A stretch of 61,075 nucleotides of DNA. It comes from Lachnospiraceae bacterium. Lineage in GTDB: Bacteria; Bacillota; Clostridia; Lachnospirales; Lachnospiraceae. The first letter of the stretch is position 1. Each line of letters starts with the position of its first letter. Positions 8,690-17,283 of the stretch are shown here, piece after piece. The notes under the pieces are model-generated. The model did no database searches. It was not told where the DNA came from and was given only the letters and a program-made list of their open reading frames with translations. The stretch is taken from positions 1 through 61,075 of the forward strand of contig JAFRUR010000086.1 in assembly GCA_017438775.1 (NCBI GenBank). Direction: 5' to 3'. A program made the position numbers and the translations under genes.

Positions 8690-10615
8690 GTGATCCTGTC
8701 CTGTCAGCATCTGAGCATAGCATTTACCGGGGAGGAGGTCGTGCGTGACGCGACCTTCTTCCTTGAAGACCGCGAAAAAGCGGCCCTGGTGGGAAACAAC
8801 GGGGCCGGCAAGAGCACGGTCCTCAAGATGGTGGCTGGACTCCTGCCCGCGGATTCCGGGCAGGCCATCCTGGCGCGCGGGGCGACCCTGGGCTACCTCG
8901 CCCAGACCCACGAGCTGACGGGGCGCGAGAAGCTGCGCGACTACGTCGGCGAGGCCCGACGCGCTGTTGTGGAGATCGAGGAGCGCATGCGCTCTCTGGA
9001 ACACCGCATGAAGGAGGCGGAGGGAGAGGAACTCGAGGCGCTGATGAGCGCCTACGCCTCTGCCACCCACGCCTTCGAGGAGCAGAACGGCTACGCCCTG
9101 GGGAGTGAAGTGACCGGGGTCCTGAAGGGTCTGGGCTTCGCGGAGGAGGACTTCGGGAAACCCGTCGGCAACCTCTCCGGGGGCCAGATGACGCGGGCGG
9201 CCCTGGGCAGGCTCCTGCTGACGGCGCCGGACCTTCTGCTTCTGGACGAGCCCACGAACCATCTGGACACGAGATCCATCGCCTGGCTGGAGCAGTACCT
9301 GACCTCCTATCCCGGGGCCGTGCTGGTGGTCTCGCACGACCGCTATTTCCTGAACAAGATCGCCGGAAAGGTCCTCGAGATCGAGAACGGCGTGGTGAGC
9401 TCCTATACGGGCAATTACGACGCGTTCGCGGCCAAGAAGGCCATGCTGCGCGAGGCGCAGATGCGCGCCTACGAGAAGCAGCAGGCGGAGATCCGGCATC
9501 AGGAGGCCGTGATCGAAAAGCTCCGGTCCTTCAACCGCGAGAAGTCGATCAAGCGCGCGGAGAGCCGCGAGAAGGCGCTGGAGAAGATCGAGCGCCTGGA
9601 GAAGCCGCAGGAACTGAAGACCGACATGAACCTGACCCTCCGGGCCGGCTCGGAGAGCGGGAAGGACGTGCTGATGCTGCGCGGCCTTTCGAAGGCCTTC
9701 GGGAGCAAGGTCCTCTTCACGGACACGGACCTCCTGGTCCGCCGCGGCGAGCGCGTGGGCATCGTCGGGGAAAACGGCACCGGCAAGAGCACCCTGATGC
9801 GCATCGTGAGCGGGTCCGAGGCGCCCACGGCCGGGACCGTGACCCTGGGCACCGGCGTGACGGTGGGCTATTACGATCAGGAGATGCAGGTCTTGAACGA
9901 CGAAAAGACCCTGTTCGAAGAGCTGCAGGACGAGCATCCGGACATGAACGACACGCGGGTGCGCAGCCTTCTGGCGGCCTTCCTCTTCTCCGGGGACGAC
10001 GTGTTCAAGCGCATCGGGGACCTCTCGGGCGGAGAGCGCGGACGCGTGTCTCTGGCCAAGCTGATGCTGTCCGAGGCCAACTTCCTCCTGCTCGACGAGC
10101 CGACCAACCATCTGGACATGCCGTCGCGGGAGATTCTCGAGGACGCCCTGTCCCGCTACGAGGGCACCGTGCTCTTCGTCTCGCACGACCGCTATTTCAT
10201 CAATCGGACCGCGACCCGCATCCTGGAGCTCGCCGACGGAAAGTTCACGGAGTATCTGGGCAATTACGACGATTACCTGGAGAAGAAAGCGCAGGAGGCG
10301 GAGAGGGCCGCGGCCGTTTCGGCCGATTCGGCTGCGCCGGAGAAGAAGGCGCGCGCGGACTGGCAGGAAGAAAAAAACCGCATCGCCCGGCTGCGGAAGC
10401 TGCGGAGCGACACGGAAAAGGCGGAGCAGAAGATCGGACAGATCGAAGAGGAACTGGAGAAAATCGGCGAGGAGCAGCAGCGGCCGGAGGTGTGCTCCGA
10501 CGCGAAGCGCCTGCAGGAACTGTCCCTGCGGGCGGCGGAGCTGAGCGAAGCGCTCGAGGATGCCTACGCGGCCTGGAGCGCGCTCTCGGAGGAGCTGGAA
10601 GCGGCCGGGGCGTGA
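8690..10615 (+). CDS. ABC-F family ATPase (641 aa)
   Basis: Two ABC domains in one soluble protein with no membrane segment: Walker A GNNGAGKST and GENGTGKST; signatures LSGGQ and LSGGE; Walker B LLLLDEPTNHLD and FLLLDEPTNHLD. The charged helical linker between the domains (about residues 240-310) is the P-site tRNA interaction motif region that acts in the ribosomal E site; a coiled coil follows at the C-terminus (about 540-640). This matches translation-associated ABC-F factors (YdiF/Uup-like) rather than transporters. The start is GTG at 8690 with GGAGG 9 bases upstream. ABC-F proteins include antibiotic-resistance factors, but nothing here marks a resistance subtype. Confidence 0.92.
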   Translation: MILSCQHLSIAFTGEEVVRDATFFLEDREKAALVGNNGAGKSTVLKMVAGLLPADSGQAILARGATLGYLAQTHELTGREKLRDYVGEARRAVVEIEERMRSLEHRMKEAEGEELEALMSAYASATHAFEEQNGYALGSEVTGVLKGLGFAEEDFGKPVGNLSGGQMTRAALGRLLLTAPDLLLLDEPTNHLDTRSIAWLEQYLTSYPGAVLVVSHDRYFLNKIAGKVLEIENGVVSSYTGNYDAFAAKKAMLREAQMRAYEKQQAEIRHQEAVIEKLRSFNREKSIKRAESREKALEKIERLEKPQELKTDMNLTLRAGSESGKDVLMLRGLSKAFGSKVLFTDTDLLVRRGERVGIVGENGTGKSTLMRIVSGSEAPTAGTVTLGTGVTVGYYDQEMQVLNDEKTLFEELQDEHPDMNDTRVRSLLAAFLFSGDDVFKRIGDLSGGERGRVSLAKLMLSEANFLLLDEPTNHLDMPSREILEDALSRYEGTVLFVSHDRYFINRTATRILELADGKFTEYLGNYDDYLEKKAQEAERAAAVSADSAAPEKKARADWQEEKNRIARLRKLRSDTEKAEQKIGQIEEELEKIGEEQQRPEVCSDAKRLQELSLRAAELSEALEDAYAAWSALSEELEAAGA

Positions 10616-10626
10616 GGGGCGGTCCT

Positions 10627-10989
10627 TCAGGGCGTGCCCTGCGCGCCGATCTCCGCGCCCAGCAGGTCCAGAATGGCCTGCCACTTCTGCGGGGAAAGGG
10701 CACGCAGATAGGTCGTGAGCCGCAGAAAGAGCTCGGAATCTTCCTCGGTGCGGAAAAAGTCCGACGGGGAGATCTCCAGGACCGCGATCATTTCCAGGAG
10801 ACGCTCCACGGAGATGCCCTTTTCGCCGTTTTCGAAATTGGTGACGAAGGACTCCGCGACCTCCATCTCGGCGCTCATGCGCCGCGCGGAAAGGCCCTTC
10901 TGAGAGCGAAGGTACGCACAGCGGTGACGGATCCAGTCGAGGTCGATGCGGCGTGGAACACTGCCGCCGGCCGCAGACGATGTGTTCAT
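10627..10989 (-). CDS. XRE-family helix-turn-helix regulator (120 aa)
   Basis: A Cro/CI-type HTH at about residues 18-72 (IRHRCAYLRSQKGLSARRMS ... VTNFENGEKGIS) with a C-terminal helical tail of unknown function. AAAGGAG precedes the ATG at 10989. It converges on the ABC-F gene, with 11 bases between stops, and diverges from the second XRE gene; the two may regulate from the shared 318-base region. Confidence 0.85.
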   Translation of the reverse strand: MNTSSAAGGSVPRRIDLDWIRHRCAYLRSQKGLSARRMSAEMEVAESFVTNFENGEKGISVERLLEMIAVLEISPSDFFRTEEDSELFLRLTTYLRALSPQKWQAILDLLGAEIGAQGTP

Positions 10990-11307
10990 GGCATGACTCC
11001 TTTCCAGACAGGGGATATAAGAGCCGCAGGGCCCGCAGCGCGGGACCCGCGGCTGCTTTCATTATATGAAAACCGGGGAAACGGCCTGTTTCCCGAAGCG
11101 GTCATTTTTTGGCTGTTCTGCACGCTGTCAGAAGCAAAAAGGTGCATTTTGCCTCGCTTCGCACGCTTTCAGAAGCTGTGAGGGCCGTCCGGTGCCCTCC
11201 GGAGGAAAGCGGACAGGATTTGCTGATGCAAAAGCGAAAAGAATGCCTTATAATGTACCTAAAAGGAACACTTTGGCGTTCTCGCCATGCACACGGAGGA
11301 GGAACGT
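10990..11307. other. Intergenic region between divergent XRE genes with paired 16-base repeats
   Basis: Two near-identical 16-base sequences, GCACGCTGTCAGAAGC (11120-11135) and GCACGCTTTCAGAAGC (11161-11176), repeat 41 bases apart, about four helical turns. Each lies within a short dyad (TTCTG-N8-CAGAA around the first, GCTTC-N11-GAAGC around the second). A -10-like TATAAT (11249-11254) lies before the rightward XRE gene. These are candidate operators for one of the two flanking regulators. Confidence 0.45.
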
Positions 11308-11904
11308 ATGGAAACACTGGGGGCCCGCATCCGCGATCTTCGGATCGCGAAGGGTCTGACGCAGGAAGAGCTGGCAGACAGAATCGAGGTGAGCGGACGG
11401 ACGCTGCGGCGCTACGAAAGAAACGAGAAGGCGCCGGATTCCTTCGTCCTGGCGCGGCTTGCGCAGGAGCTGGAGACATCGGCCGACGGCCTTCTGGGGC
11501 TGCCCGACGCGGGAGAGGCCCGGCGCGAGTATCACCGCCTGCGCGAGAGCGTGCGCGCCGGCGACGGGGAGTACTACTGGCTGTATGCCGGCGGGGGACG
11601 AATCGGCGGGCACCGGAGACCTTCCGGCACGGACCGCGACGGGAACACCGTGTATGAGCTTTCTCCCGTGCCGCCGCGGGTGGCGGACGGTCTGTGCCGC
11701 GCGGTCTTCACCCGCCCCCTGGTCGTGGAACGCGAAGAGGAGGCGCAGCTGTTCCGGCTCTTCGGCGGGGAGGCCATCGTGCGCGCGGACCTGTGTCACC
11801 GCCTCTTTCCCGAGGCGTCCGCCCCGGCCCTGGACCCGCCCGAGGATCTGCAGCGCAGGGAGGCGCTGGAGGGACTCGCCGAGTGGAGGTTTTTCCTGCT
11901 GTAG
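11308..11904 (+). CDS. XRE-family transcriptional regulator (198 aa)
   Basis: The N-terminal HTH (residues 4-60: GARIRDLRIAKGLTQEELAD ... GRTLRRYERNEKAPDS) is a clear Cro/CI domain. The C-terminal about 130 residues have no motif I recognise. The ATG at 11308 is preferred over an in-frame ATG at 11287 because GGAGGAGG lies 5 bases before it. Probably monocistronic; rex follows with its own promoter. Confidence 0.85.
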   Translation: METLGARIRDLRIAKGLTQEELADRIEVSGRTLRRYERNEKAPDSFVLARLAQELETSADGLLGLPDAGEARREYHRLRESVRAGDGEYYWLYAGGGRIGGHRRPSGTDRDGNTVYELSPVPPRVADGLCRAVFTRPLVVEREEEAQLFRLFGGEAIVRADLCHRLFPEASAPALDPPEDLQRREALEGLAEWRFFLL

Positions 11905-11963
11905 GAGGCGTGCCGGCCGGATCATCGGGGAGGATTCCGGCCCCCGATCGGCACACTTTGCTG

Positions 11964-12002
11964 TGTGAAAAAGTTGACAGTTCTTTTTCCTATCTGTATA
12001 AT
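11964..12002 (+). promoter_or_regulatory. rex promoter with overlapping Rex operator
   Basis: TTGACA (11974-11979), exactly 17 bases, TATAAT (11997-12002): a perfect sigma-A consensus. Overlapping the -35 is TGTGAA-N4-TTGACA (11964-11979), one base from the known Rex half-site pattern TGTGAA-N4-TTCACA. This implies NADH-responsive autoregulation of rex. Confidence 0.8.
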
Positions 12003-12063
12003 TAATTGCAAGATTCACGCGGAAAAAACCGCGTGTTCAAGGGAAAGGGAAGTGTTGGAGACC

Positions 12064-12708
12064 ATGGCAGAAAAGTCGATCTCAAGTGCAGTCATCCACC
12101 GTCTCCCGCGGTATTACCGCTATCTGGGAGAACTGAAGGAAAACGGGGTCGAGCGCATCTCCTCGGCAGAGCTGTCGCAGATCATGAGCGTGACGGCGTC
12201 GCAGATTCGTCAGGACCTGAACCACTTCGGCGGGTTCGGGCAGCAGGGTTACGGCTACAACGTGGCCTATCTGTACACGGAGATCGGCAAGATTCTGGGC
12301 ATCGACCGCCGGAACGATCTCATCGTCATCGGGGCGGGCAACCTGGGGCGCGCCATCGCCAACTACGGCAACTTTGAGCGCCGTGGCTTCCACATCGTCG
12401 CGATGTTCGACCGCCGCGCGGACCTCATCGGCATGGACCTGGGGAACGGCCTCACGGTGCGGAACGCGGCGGATCTGGAGCAGTACCTCGCGGAGCACCC
12501 GGTGCGCATGGCGGCCATCGCCATCCCGAAGACCGGCGCCCCGGAAGTGGCGGAGCGCCTGATCAAAAGCGGCGTGAAGGCCATCTGGAACTTCGCGCAC
12601 ATCGACCTGGAGGTGCCGGACGACGTGGTGGTGGAGAACGTCCACCTCTCGGAGAGCCTGATGGAACTCTCCTACAAATACCACAGCCGGCATCCCGAAG
12701 CAGAGTGA
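12064..12708 (+). CDS. rex: Redox-sensing transcriptional repressor Rex (214 aa)
   Basis: Rex binds DNA when NAD+ is high and lets go when NADH rises, controlling fermentation genes. The N-terminal winged helix (ISSAELSQIMSVTASQIRQD ... GGFGQQGYGYNV) and the Rossmann NAD-binding site (VIGAGNLGRAIANY) are both intact, and the length of about 214 matches the family. An in-frame ATG at 11965 is rejected because it lies inside the promoter; 12064 follows a weak GGAG. A terminator hairpin follows the stop, so rex is monocistronic. Confidence 0.95.
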   Translation: MAEKSISSAVIHRLPRYYRYLGELKENGVERISSAELSQIMSVTASQIRQDLNHFGGFGQQGYGYNVAYLYTEIGKILGIDRRNDLIVIGAGNLGRAIANYGNFERRGFHIVAMFDRRADLIGMDLGNGLTVRNAADLEQYLAEHPVRMAAIAIPKTGAPEVAERLIKSGVKAIWNFAHIDLEVPDDVVVENVHLSESLMELSYKYHSRHPEAE

Positions 12709-12717
12709 CCTCACGAG

Positions 12718-12741
12718 GGCCCGTCAGTGCGGGCCTTTTTT
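12718..12741 (+). terminator. rex terminator
   Basis: Stem GGCCCG (12718-12723) with CGGGCC (12730-12735), six-base loop, then TTTTTT. Confidence 0.8.
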
Positions 12742-12782
12742 CTTGAGCGCATCGAAAGAGCGCCCGCAGCAAGGAGGATGCG

Positions 12783-14294
12783 ATGCGTTACGTTTTGAGC
12801 CGTGAGCAGGCGAAGGCGCTGGACGCCTTCGCGATGCAGACCGCCGGCGTGCCGTCCCTCGCCCTGATGGAGGAGGCCGCCATGGCCCTCGCACAGGAGG
12901 CGGAGGCGATGCTCCCGGCCGGGGGCCGCGCGCTCGCCGTCTGCGGAAACGGCAACAACAGAGCTGACGGCCTGGCCGCGCTGCGGATCCTCGCGGCCCG
13001 CGGATACCGGACCTGTGCCGCGCTGGTGTCCGGCGTGACCGGAAGCGCGGAATTCGAGGCGCAGCTCGCCTGCCTGCCCGCCATGGGCACGGAAGTGAAG
13101 ACCGGCCTTGCGCCGGAGGACGTGTCCGGGGCGGACCTCGTCATCGACGCCGTCTTCGGAATCGGCCTGACGCGCCCCGTCGAGGGGGAGCAGCGCCGCG
13201 CCGTGGAACTGATGAATGCGGGAGACGTTCCCGTTCTGGCCGCGGACATCCCCTCAGGGGTGGACGGCTCGACCGGCGCCGTGCTCGGCTGCGCGGTCCG
13301 GGCCGCGAAGACCGTGACCTTCGGGCCGGAGAAGATCGGCCTTCTGCAGTATCCCGGGGCGGAACTGGCCGGAAGCATCGTCCGGGCGCCGCTGTGCTAC
13401 ACCGCGGAGATGATCTCCGCCGCGCAGCCCGGGTATTTCTGTCTGGAAAAAGAGGATCTGAAGGCGCTTCCCGCGCGGCCGCAGGGCGGCCACAAGGGCA
13501 CCTTCGGGCGGGTCCTGGTGATCGCCGGCCAGAAGAACATGGCCGGGGCGAGCGTCCTGTGCGCACGGGCTGCCATGCGCGCCGGCGCCGGTCTGGTGCG
13601 GGTCCTCGCGCCGGAAGACAACCGTCTGATTCTGCAGACGGCCCTGCCGGAGGCGGTCGTCGGCACGTATGTGCCGGAGACCTTCTCGGTGGAAGATGTG
13701 AAGGAAATGCTGGCCTGGGCCGACGTCATCGTGATGGGGCCCGGCCTCGGGAGCGGCGGCCACGTGCGCGCCCTCCTGAACTATGTTCTGCAGTACACGA
13801 AAGTTCCCCTCGTTCTGGACGCGGACGCCCTGAATGCGATCGCGCGCGAGCCCGGGCTTCTGGCTCTGGCCGCAGGGCGTGCGGTCCTGACGCCCCACCC
13901 GGGGGAGATGGCAAGGCTTTGCGGGCTGGACGCGAAGACGGTCACGGAGAAGCGCGCCGTGCTGGCGGAGAGTTTTGCCCGCGAGAACGGCGTGGTCCTG
14001 CTCCTCAAGGGGGCGCGCAGCCTGATCGCCCGGCCGTCCGGGCCGGTCTGCGTGAACCTGACGGGGAATTCCGGCATGGCCTCCGGCGGGAGCGGCGACG
14101 TGCTCACCGGCGTCATCGGCGGACTGGTGGCCGGGGGCGCGGATCTGTTTGACGGGGCGTGTCTGGGCGCCATGGCCTGCGGCCTGGCCGGAGAGGCCGC
14201 CGCGCAGACCGTCGGAGAGCGGGCGATGCTGGCTTCGGACCAGCTGGACGGGCTCGCGAGAGTATTCCGGGAGGCGGAAGAGACATGGAAATGA
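12783..14294 (+). CDS. nnr: Bifunctional NAD(P)HX epimerase / ADP-dependent dehydratase (503 aa)
   Basis: Repairs hydrated NADH/NADPH. The N-terminal half (about 1-215) is the YjeF_N epimerase domain (GNGNNRADGLAALRIL, DAVFGIGL, DIPSGVDGSTG). The C-terminal half (about 225-500) is the ribokinase-like dehydratase, with GPGLG, LTPHPGEMARL and the active-site region GNSGMASGGSGDVLTG. Length is normal for the fused enzyme. AAGGAGG precedes the ATG. The stop overlaps alr, a common pairing in Firmicutes. Confidence 0.95.
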   Translation: MRYVLSREQAKALDAFAMQTAGVPSLALMEEAAMALAQEAEAMLPAGGRALAVCGNGNNRADGLAALRILAARGYRTCAALVSGVTGSAEFEAQLACLPAMGTEVKTGLAPEDVSGADLVIDAVFGIGLTRPVEGEQRRAVELMNAGDVPVLAADIPSGVDGSTGAVLGCAVRAAKTVTFGPEKIGLLQYPGAELAGSIVRAPLCYTAEMISAAQPGYFCLEKEDLKALPARPQGGHKGTFGRVLVIAGQKNMAGASVLCARAAMRAGAGLVRVLAPEDNRLILQTALPEAVVGTYVPETFSVEDVKEMLAWADVIVMGPGLGSGGHVRALLNYVLQYTKVPLVLDADALNAIAREPGLLALAAGRAVLTPHPGEMARLCGLDAKTVTEKRAVLAESFARENGVVLLLKGARSLIARPSGPVCVNLTGNSGMASGGSGDVLTGVIGGLVAGGADLFDGACLGAMACGLAGEAAAQTVGERAMLASDQLDGLARVFREAEETWK

Positions 14295-15442
14295 TATATG
14301 ACCGCGCGGAGGCGCGGATCGATCTGGACGCGCTGCGGGAGAATCTGACCGCCCTGCGCGCCAATGTGGCGGAAGGCGTGAAGCTCTGCCTGGTGGTCAA
14401 GGCCGACGGCTACGGCCACGGCGCGGCGCAGACGGCCCGCGCGGCCGGAGACCTGGCCGACTGCTTCGCGGCGGCCACGCCGGAGGAGGCCCTGACGCTG
14501 CGGCGGGCGGGAATCAACAAGCCCGTGATGATCCTGGGCCACAGCCAGCCCTCGGTCTTTGGGCGCCTGATCCAGAACAACATCTGGCCGGTGTTCTACC
14601 GCGAAGAGGACGCGCGCGTCTTCTCCGAGACGGCCTGCGCCCTCGGAAAGACGGGCCGCTTCCAGATCAAGCTGGACTGCGGCATGGGGCGGATCGGTTT
14701 CCTCCCCGGGGAGGAATCGGCAGATGCCATCGCGCGCATCTGCGCGCTTCCGGGCGTGAGCCTGGAGGGCGTGTTCACCCACTTTTCCCGCGCGGACGAG
14801 GCGGACAAGGGACCGGTGCTGGATCAGCTCGAGACCTTCCTGACCATGAAGAAACTCCTGGAGGACCGGGGCGTGCACCCCGCCCTCTGGCACTGCGACA
14901 ACAGCGCGGGCATCCTGGACCTGCCGCAGGCGGGCCTGTCCCTCGTGCGCGCCGGCATCGCGGCCTACGGCTGCTACCCCTCCGACGAGGTCAGCCGCGA
15001 CGTGCCGCTGCGGCCGATGCTCTCGCTTCACGCGCGCGTCATCTACGTCAAGACCCTGCCGGCCGGCTGGGGCGTCAGCTATAACGCCACCTATGTGACC
15101 GACCGCGAGACCCGGGTGGCGACGGTCCCGATCGGCTACGGCGACGGCTACCCGCGCCGGCTCTCGGGCTGCGGAAGCGTCCTGGTGCGCGGCCGCCGCG
15201 CCCCGATCCTGGGACGCGTCTGCATGGACCAGCTGATGATCGACGTGACCAGGATCCCGGAGACGCAGGTGGGCGATATCGTCACCCTGATCGGGCGCGA
15301 CGGCGACGAGGAGATCACCGCGGACGAGGCGGCCGGCCTGGCCGGGACCATCTCCTACGAACTGCTCTGCGGCCTGGGCGCGCGCATCCCGCGCGTCTAC
15401 GTGGAGGGCGGCAGCATCGTCGGGACGCGGGACGTGTTCTGA
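14285..15442 (+). CDS. alr: Alanine racemase (385 aa)
   Basis: PLP enzyme making D-alanine for peptidoglycan. The PLP lysine lies in VVKADGYGHGA and the catalytic tyrosine in WGVSYNATY; CMDQLMIDVT is the conserved C-domain active-site loop. The start at 14285 overlaps nnr by 10 bases; a GGGAGG upstream fits, and the encoded start (MEMIYDRAEARIDLDAL) aligns with family N-termini. A longer upstream in-frame ORF is nnr shadow sequence. It sits with dapF/dapL in a cell-wall neighbourhood. Confidence 0.95.
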   Translation: MEMIYDRAEARIDLDALRENLTALRANVAEGVKLCLVVKADGYGHGAAQTARAAGDLADCFAAATPEEALTLRRAGINKPVMILGHSQPSVFGRLIQNNIWPVFYREEDARVFSETACALGKTGRFQIKLDCGMGRIGFLPGEESADAIARICALPGVSLEGVFTHFSRADEADKGPVLDQLETFLTMKKLLEDRGVHPALWHCDNSAGILDLPQAGLSLVRAGIAAYGCYPSDEVSRDVPLRPMLSLHARVIYVKTLPAGWGVSYNATYVTDRETRVATVPIGYGDGYPRRLSGCGSVLVRGRRAPILGRVCMDQLMIDVTRIPETQVGDIVTLIGRDGDEEITADEAAGLAGTISYELLCGLGARIPRVYVEGGSIVGTRDVF

Positions 15443-15643
15443 GGCGCCGGACGCCGCATCCCGCCCCGGACACCCGGGATCGGACAGCGAGGGAAGACCG
15501 GGAGCAGAGGCCGGAAAGCGCAGCCTGCGGACGCTGTTCTGACGGGGCCTGTGCATCACAAAAGAATGTTTCGCGCCGCGGGCGCGATATGATATAATAA
15601 CAAGAGAACGAACCGGGCCGCGGGGCCCGCTGCGGAGGTAACC

Positions 15644-16372
15644 ATGTCTGGACATTCCAAATTTGCCAACATCAAGCACAAGAAAGAGAAGAACGACGCC
15701 GCGCGCGGCAAGATCTTCACCGTGATCGGCCGCGAGCTGGCCGTGGCGGTCAAGGAGGGCGGGCCCGATCCGGCCAACAACTCCAAGCTGCGCGACGTCA
15801 TCGCGAAGGCCAAGGCCAACAACATGCCCAACGACACCATCGACCGGGGCATCAAGAAGGCCGCCGGCGACGCGAACAGCGTCAACTACGAGGTCGTCAC
15901 CTACGAAGGCTACGGCCCGGCCGGCGTCGCCATCATCGTGGACGCCCTGACCGACAACCGCAACCGCACCGCTTCCAACGTGCGCGCGGCCTTCACCAAG
16001 GGCGGCGGCAACGTCGGAACGCAGGGCTGCGTCTCCTTCATGTTCGACCGCAAGGGCCAGATCATCATCGACAAAGAGGAGTACGAGGGAGACCCCGACG
16101 AACTCATGATGATGGCGCTGGATGCCGGCGCGGAGGACTTCTCCGAGGAAGAGGACAGCTTCGAGGTCCTGACGGATCCCGACGCCTTCTCCGGCGTGCG
16201 CGAGGCGCTCGAGGCCGCGGGCGTGCCGATGGCCGAGGCGGAGGTCACCATGATCCCGCAGACCTGGGCCACGCTTTCCTCGGAAGAGGAGATCCGCAAG
16301 ATGAACCGCATCCTCGACCTTCTGGACGAGGACGACGACGTGCAGGCCGTCTACCACAACTGGGACGAGTAA
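15644..16372 (+). CDS. YebC/PmpR family (TACO1-like) protein (242 aa)
   Basis: Opens with the invariant [20 protein letters not shown] and continues through [14 protein letters not shown] and [13 protein letters not shown], all diagnostic of the family. Members have been described as transcriptional regulators and, more recently, as ribosome-associated factors that help translate difficult sequences. GGAGG precedes the ATG. A TATAAT (15593-15598) upstream is a good -10 but I see no matching -35. Confidence 0.93.
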   Translation: MSGHSKFANIKHKKEKNDAARGKIFTVIGRELAVAVKEGGPDPANNSKLRDVIAKAKANNMPNDTIDRGIKKAAGDANSVNYEVVTYEGYGPAGVAIIVDALTDNRNRTASNVRAAFTKGGGNVGTQGCVSFMFDRKGQIIIDKEEYEGDPDELMMMALDAGAEDFSEEEDSFEVLTDPDAFSGVREALEAAGVPMAEAEVTMIPQTWATLSSEEEIRKMNRILDLLDEDDDVQAVYHNWDE

Positions 16373-16442
16373 GTCCCGCGCGGCGGCAGCACCAGAACTG
16401 CGCGGCCCCGTGCCGCGGCAGACAACGGAGGACGGTGCCATT

Positions 16443-17279
16443 ATGAGATTCACAAAAATGCACGGCATCGGCAACGACTACATCTACGTGAACTGCTTCG
16501 AGGAGACGGTGCAGGACCCCGGCCCGCTGGCCGTGCGGCTCTCGGACCGTCACTTCGGCATCGGCGGGGACGGGCTCATCCTGATCTGCCCGGACCCGGA
16601 GGCGGACGCCCGCATGGAGATGTACAACGCTGACGGCTCCCGCGGGGCCATGTGCGGCAACGGGGTGCGCTGCGTCGCGAAGTACGTCTTCGACCACGGC
16701 ATCGCGCATAAGAGCGTGCTGCGGATCGCGACGGACGCCGGCGTGAAGATCATCCACGTGGCCGGGGAAAAGGACGGAAAGGCCGTTCTGCTGACCGTGA
16801 ACATGGGGGAGGCGCACATCGTCTCCCGCGGCTGCGAGGGCAGACCCGCGTCGGAGCTGGACCCCGGCGACGTCTGGGAGCCCATCGAGATCTCGGGCCG
16901 CACCTTCCAGATGATCGCGGTGGACGTGGGCAATCCCCATGCCGTGGTGCTCTGGAAGGATCTGGAGCGCCTGCGCATCACGGACGTCGGCCCGCAGTTC
17001 GAGAACCACGAGCGCTTCCCGGACCGCACCAACACGGAATTCGTGGAGGTGAAGGACGATCACCGCATCCGCATGCGCGTCTGGGAACGCGGCAGCGGAG
17101 AGACGCTGGCCTGCGGGACCGGCGCCTGCGCAGCGGCCCTGGCCTGCGTCTGCGCGGGCCTTGTGAAATTCCCCGTCACCGTGGAACTTCTGGGCGGGGA
17201 ACTGAAGATCGAAAAGACAGACCTGGGAGAGATCTTAATGACCGGAGAGGCCGCAGAGGTCTTCACGGGGGAGGTATAA
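16443..17279 (+). CDS. dapF: Diaminopimelate epimerase (278 aa)
   Basis: Converts LL- to meso-diaminopimelate for lysine and peptidoglycan. Both catalytic cysteines are present: NADGSRGAMCGNGVRC and LACGTGACAA. The N-terminus MRFTKMHGIGNDY is classic. GGAGG lies upstream at slightly long spacing from the ATG at 16443; the in-frame ATG at 16410 adds non-family residues. dapL begins 4 bases after the stop, completing the aminotransferase route of lysine biosynthesis. Confidence 0.96.
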   Translation: MRFTKMHGIGNDYIYVNCFEETVQDPGPLAVRLSDRHFGIGGDGLILICPDPEADARMEMYNADGSRGAMCGNGVRCVAKYVFDHGIAHKSVLRIATDAGVKIIHVAGEKDGKAVLLTVNMGEAHIVSRGCEGRPASELDPGDVWEPIEISGRTFQMIAVDVGNPHAVVLWKDLERLRITDVGPQFENHERFPDRTNTEFVEVKDDHRIRMRVWERGSGETLACGTGACAAALACVCAGLVKFPVTVELLGGELKIEKTDLGEILMTGEAAEVFTGEV

Positions 17280-17283
17280 GCCT

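Noticed and set aside
8507-11062. 851-codon open frame on the minus strand
   Set aside because: It lies antisense to the ABC-F gene, whose G/C third positions keep reverse frames open. The translation is low-complexity and matches no family.
11965-12063. N-terminal extension of Rex from an ATG-type start at 11965
   Set aside because: This stretch contains the consensus promoter and Rex operator; the family start is at 12064.
13781-16474. 897-codon minus-strand open frame across nnr, alr and yebC
   Set aside because: Same GC-shadow effect; three well identified genes occupy the plus strand here.
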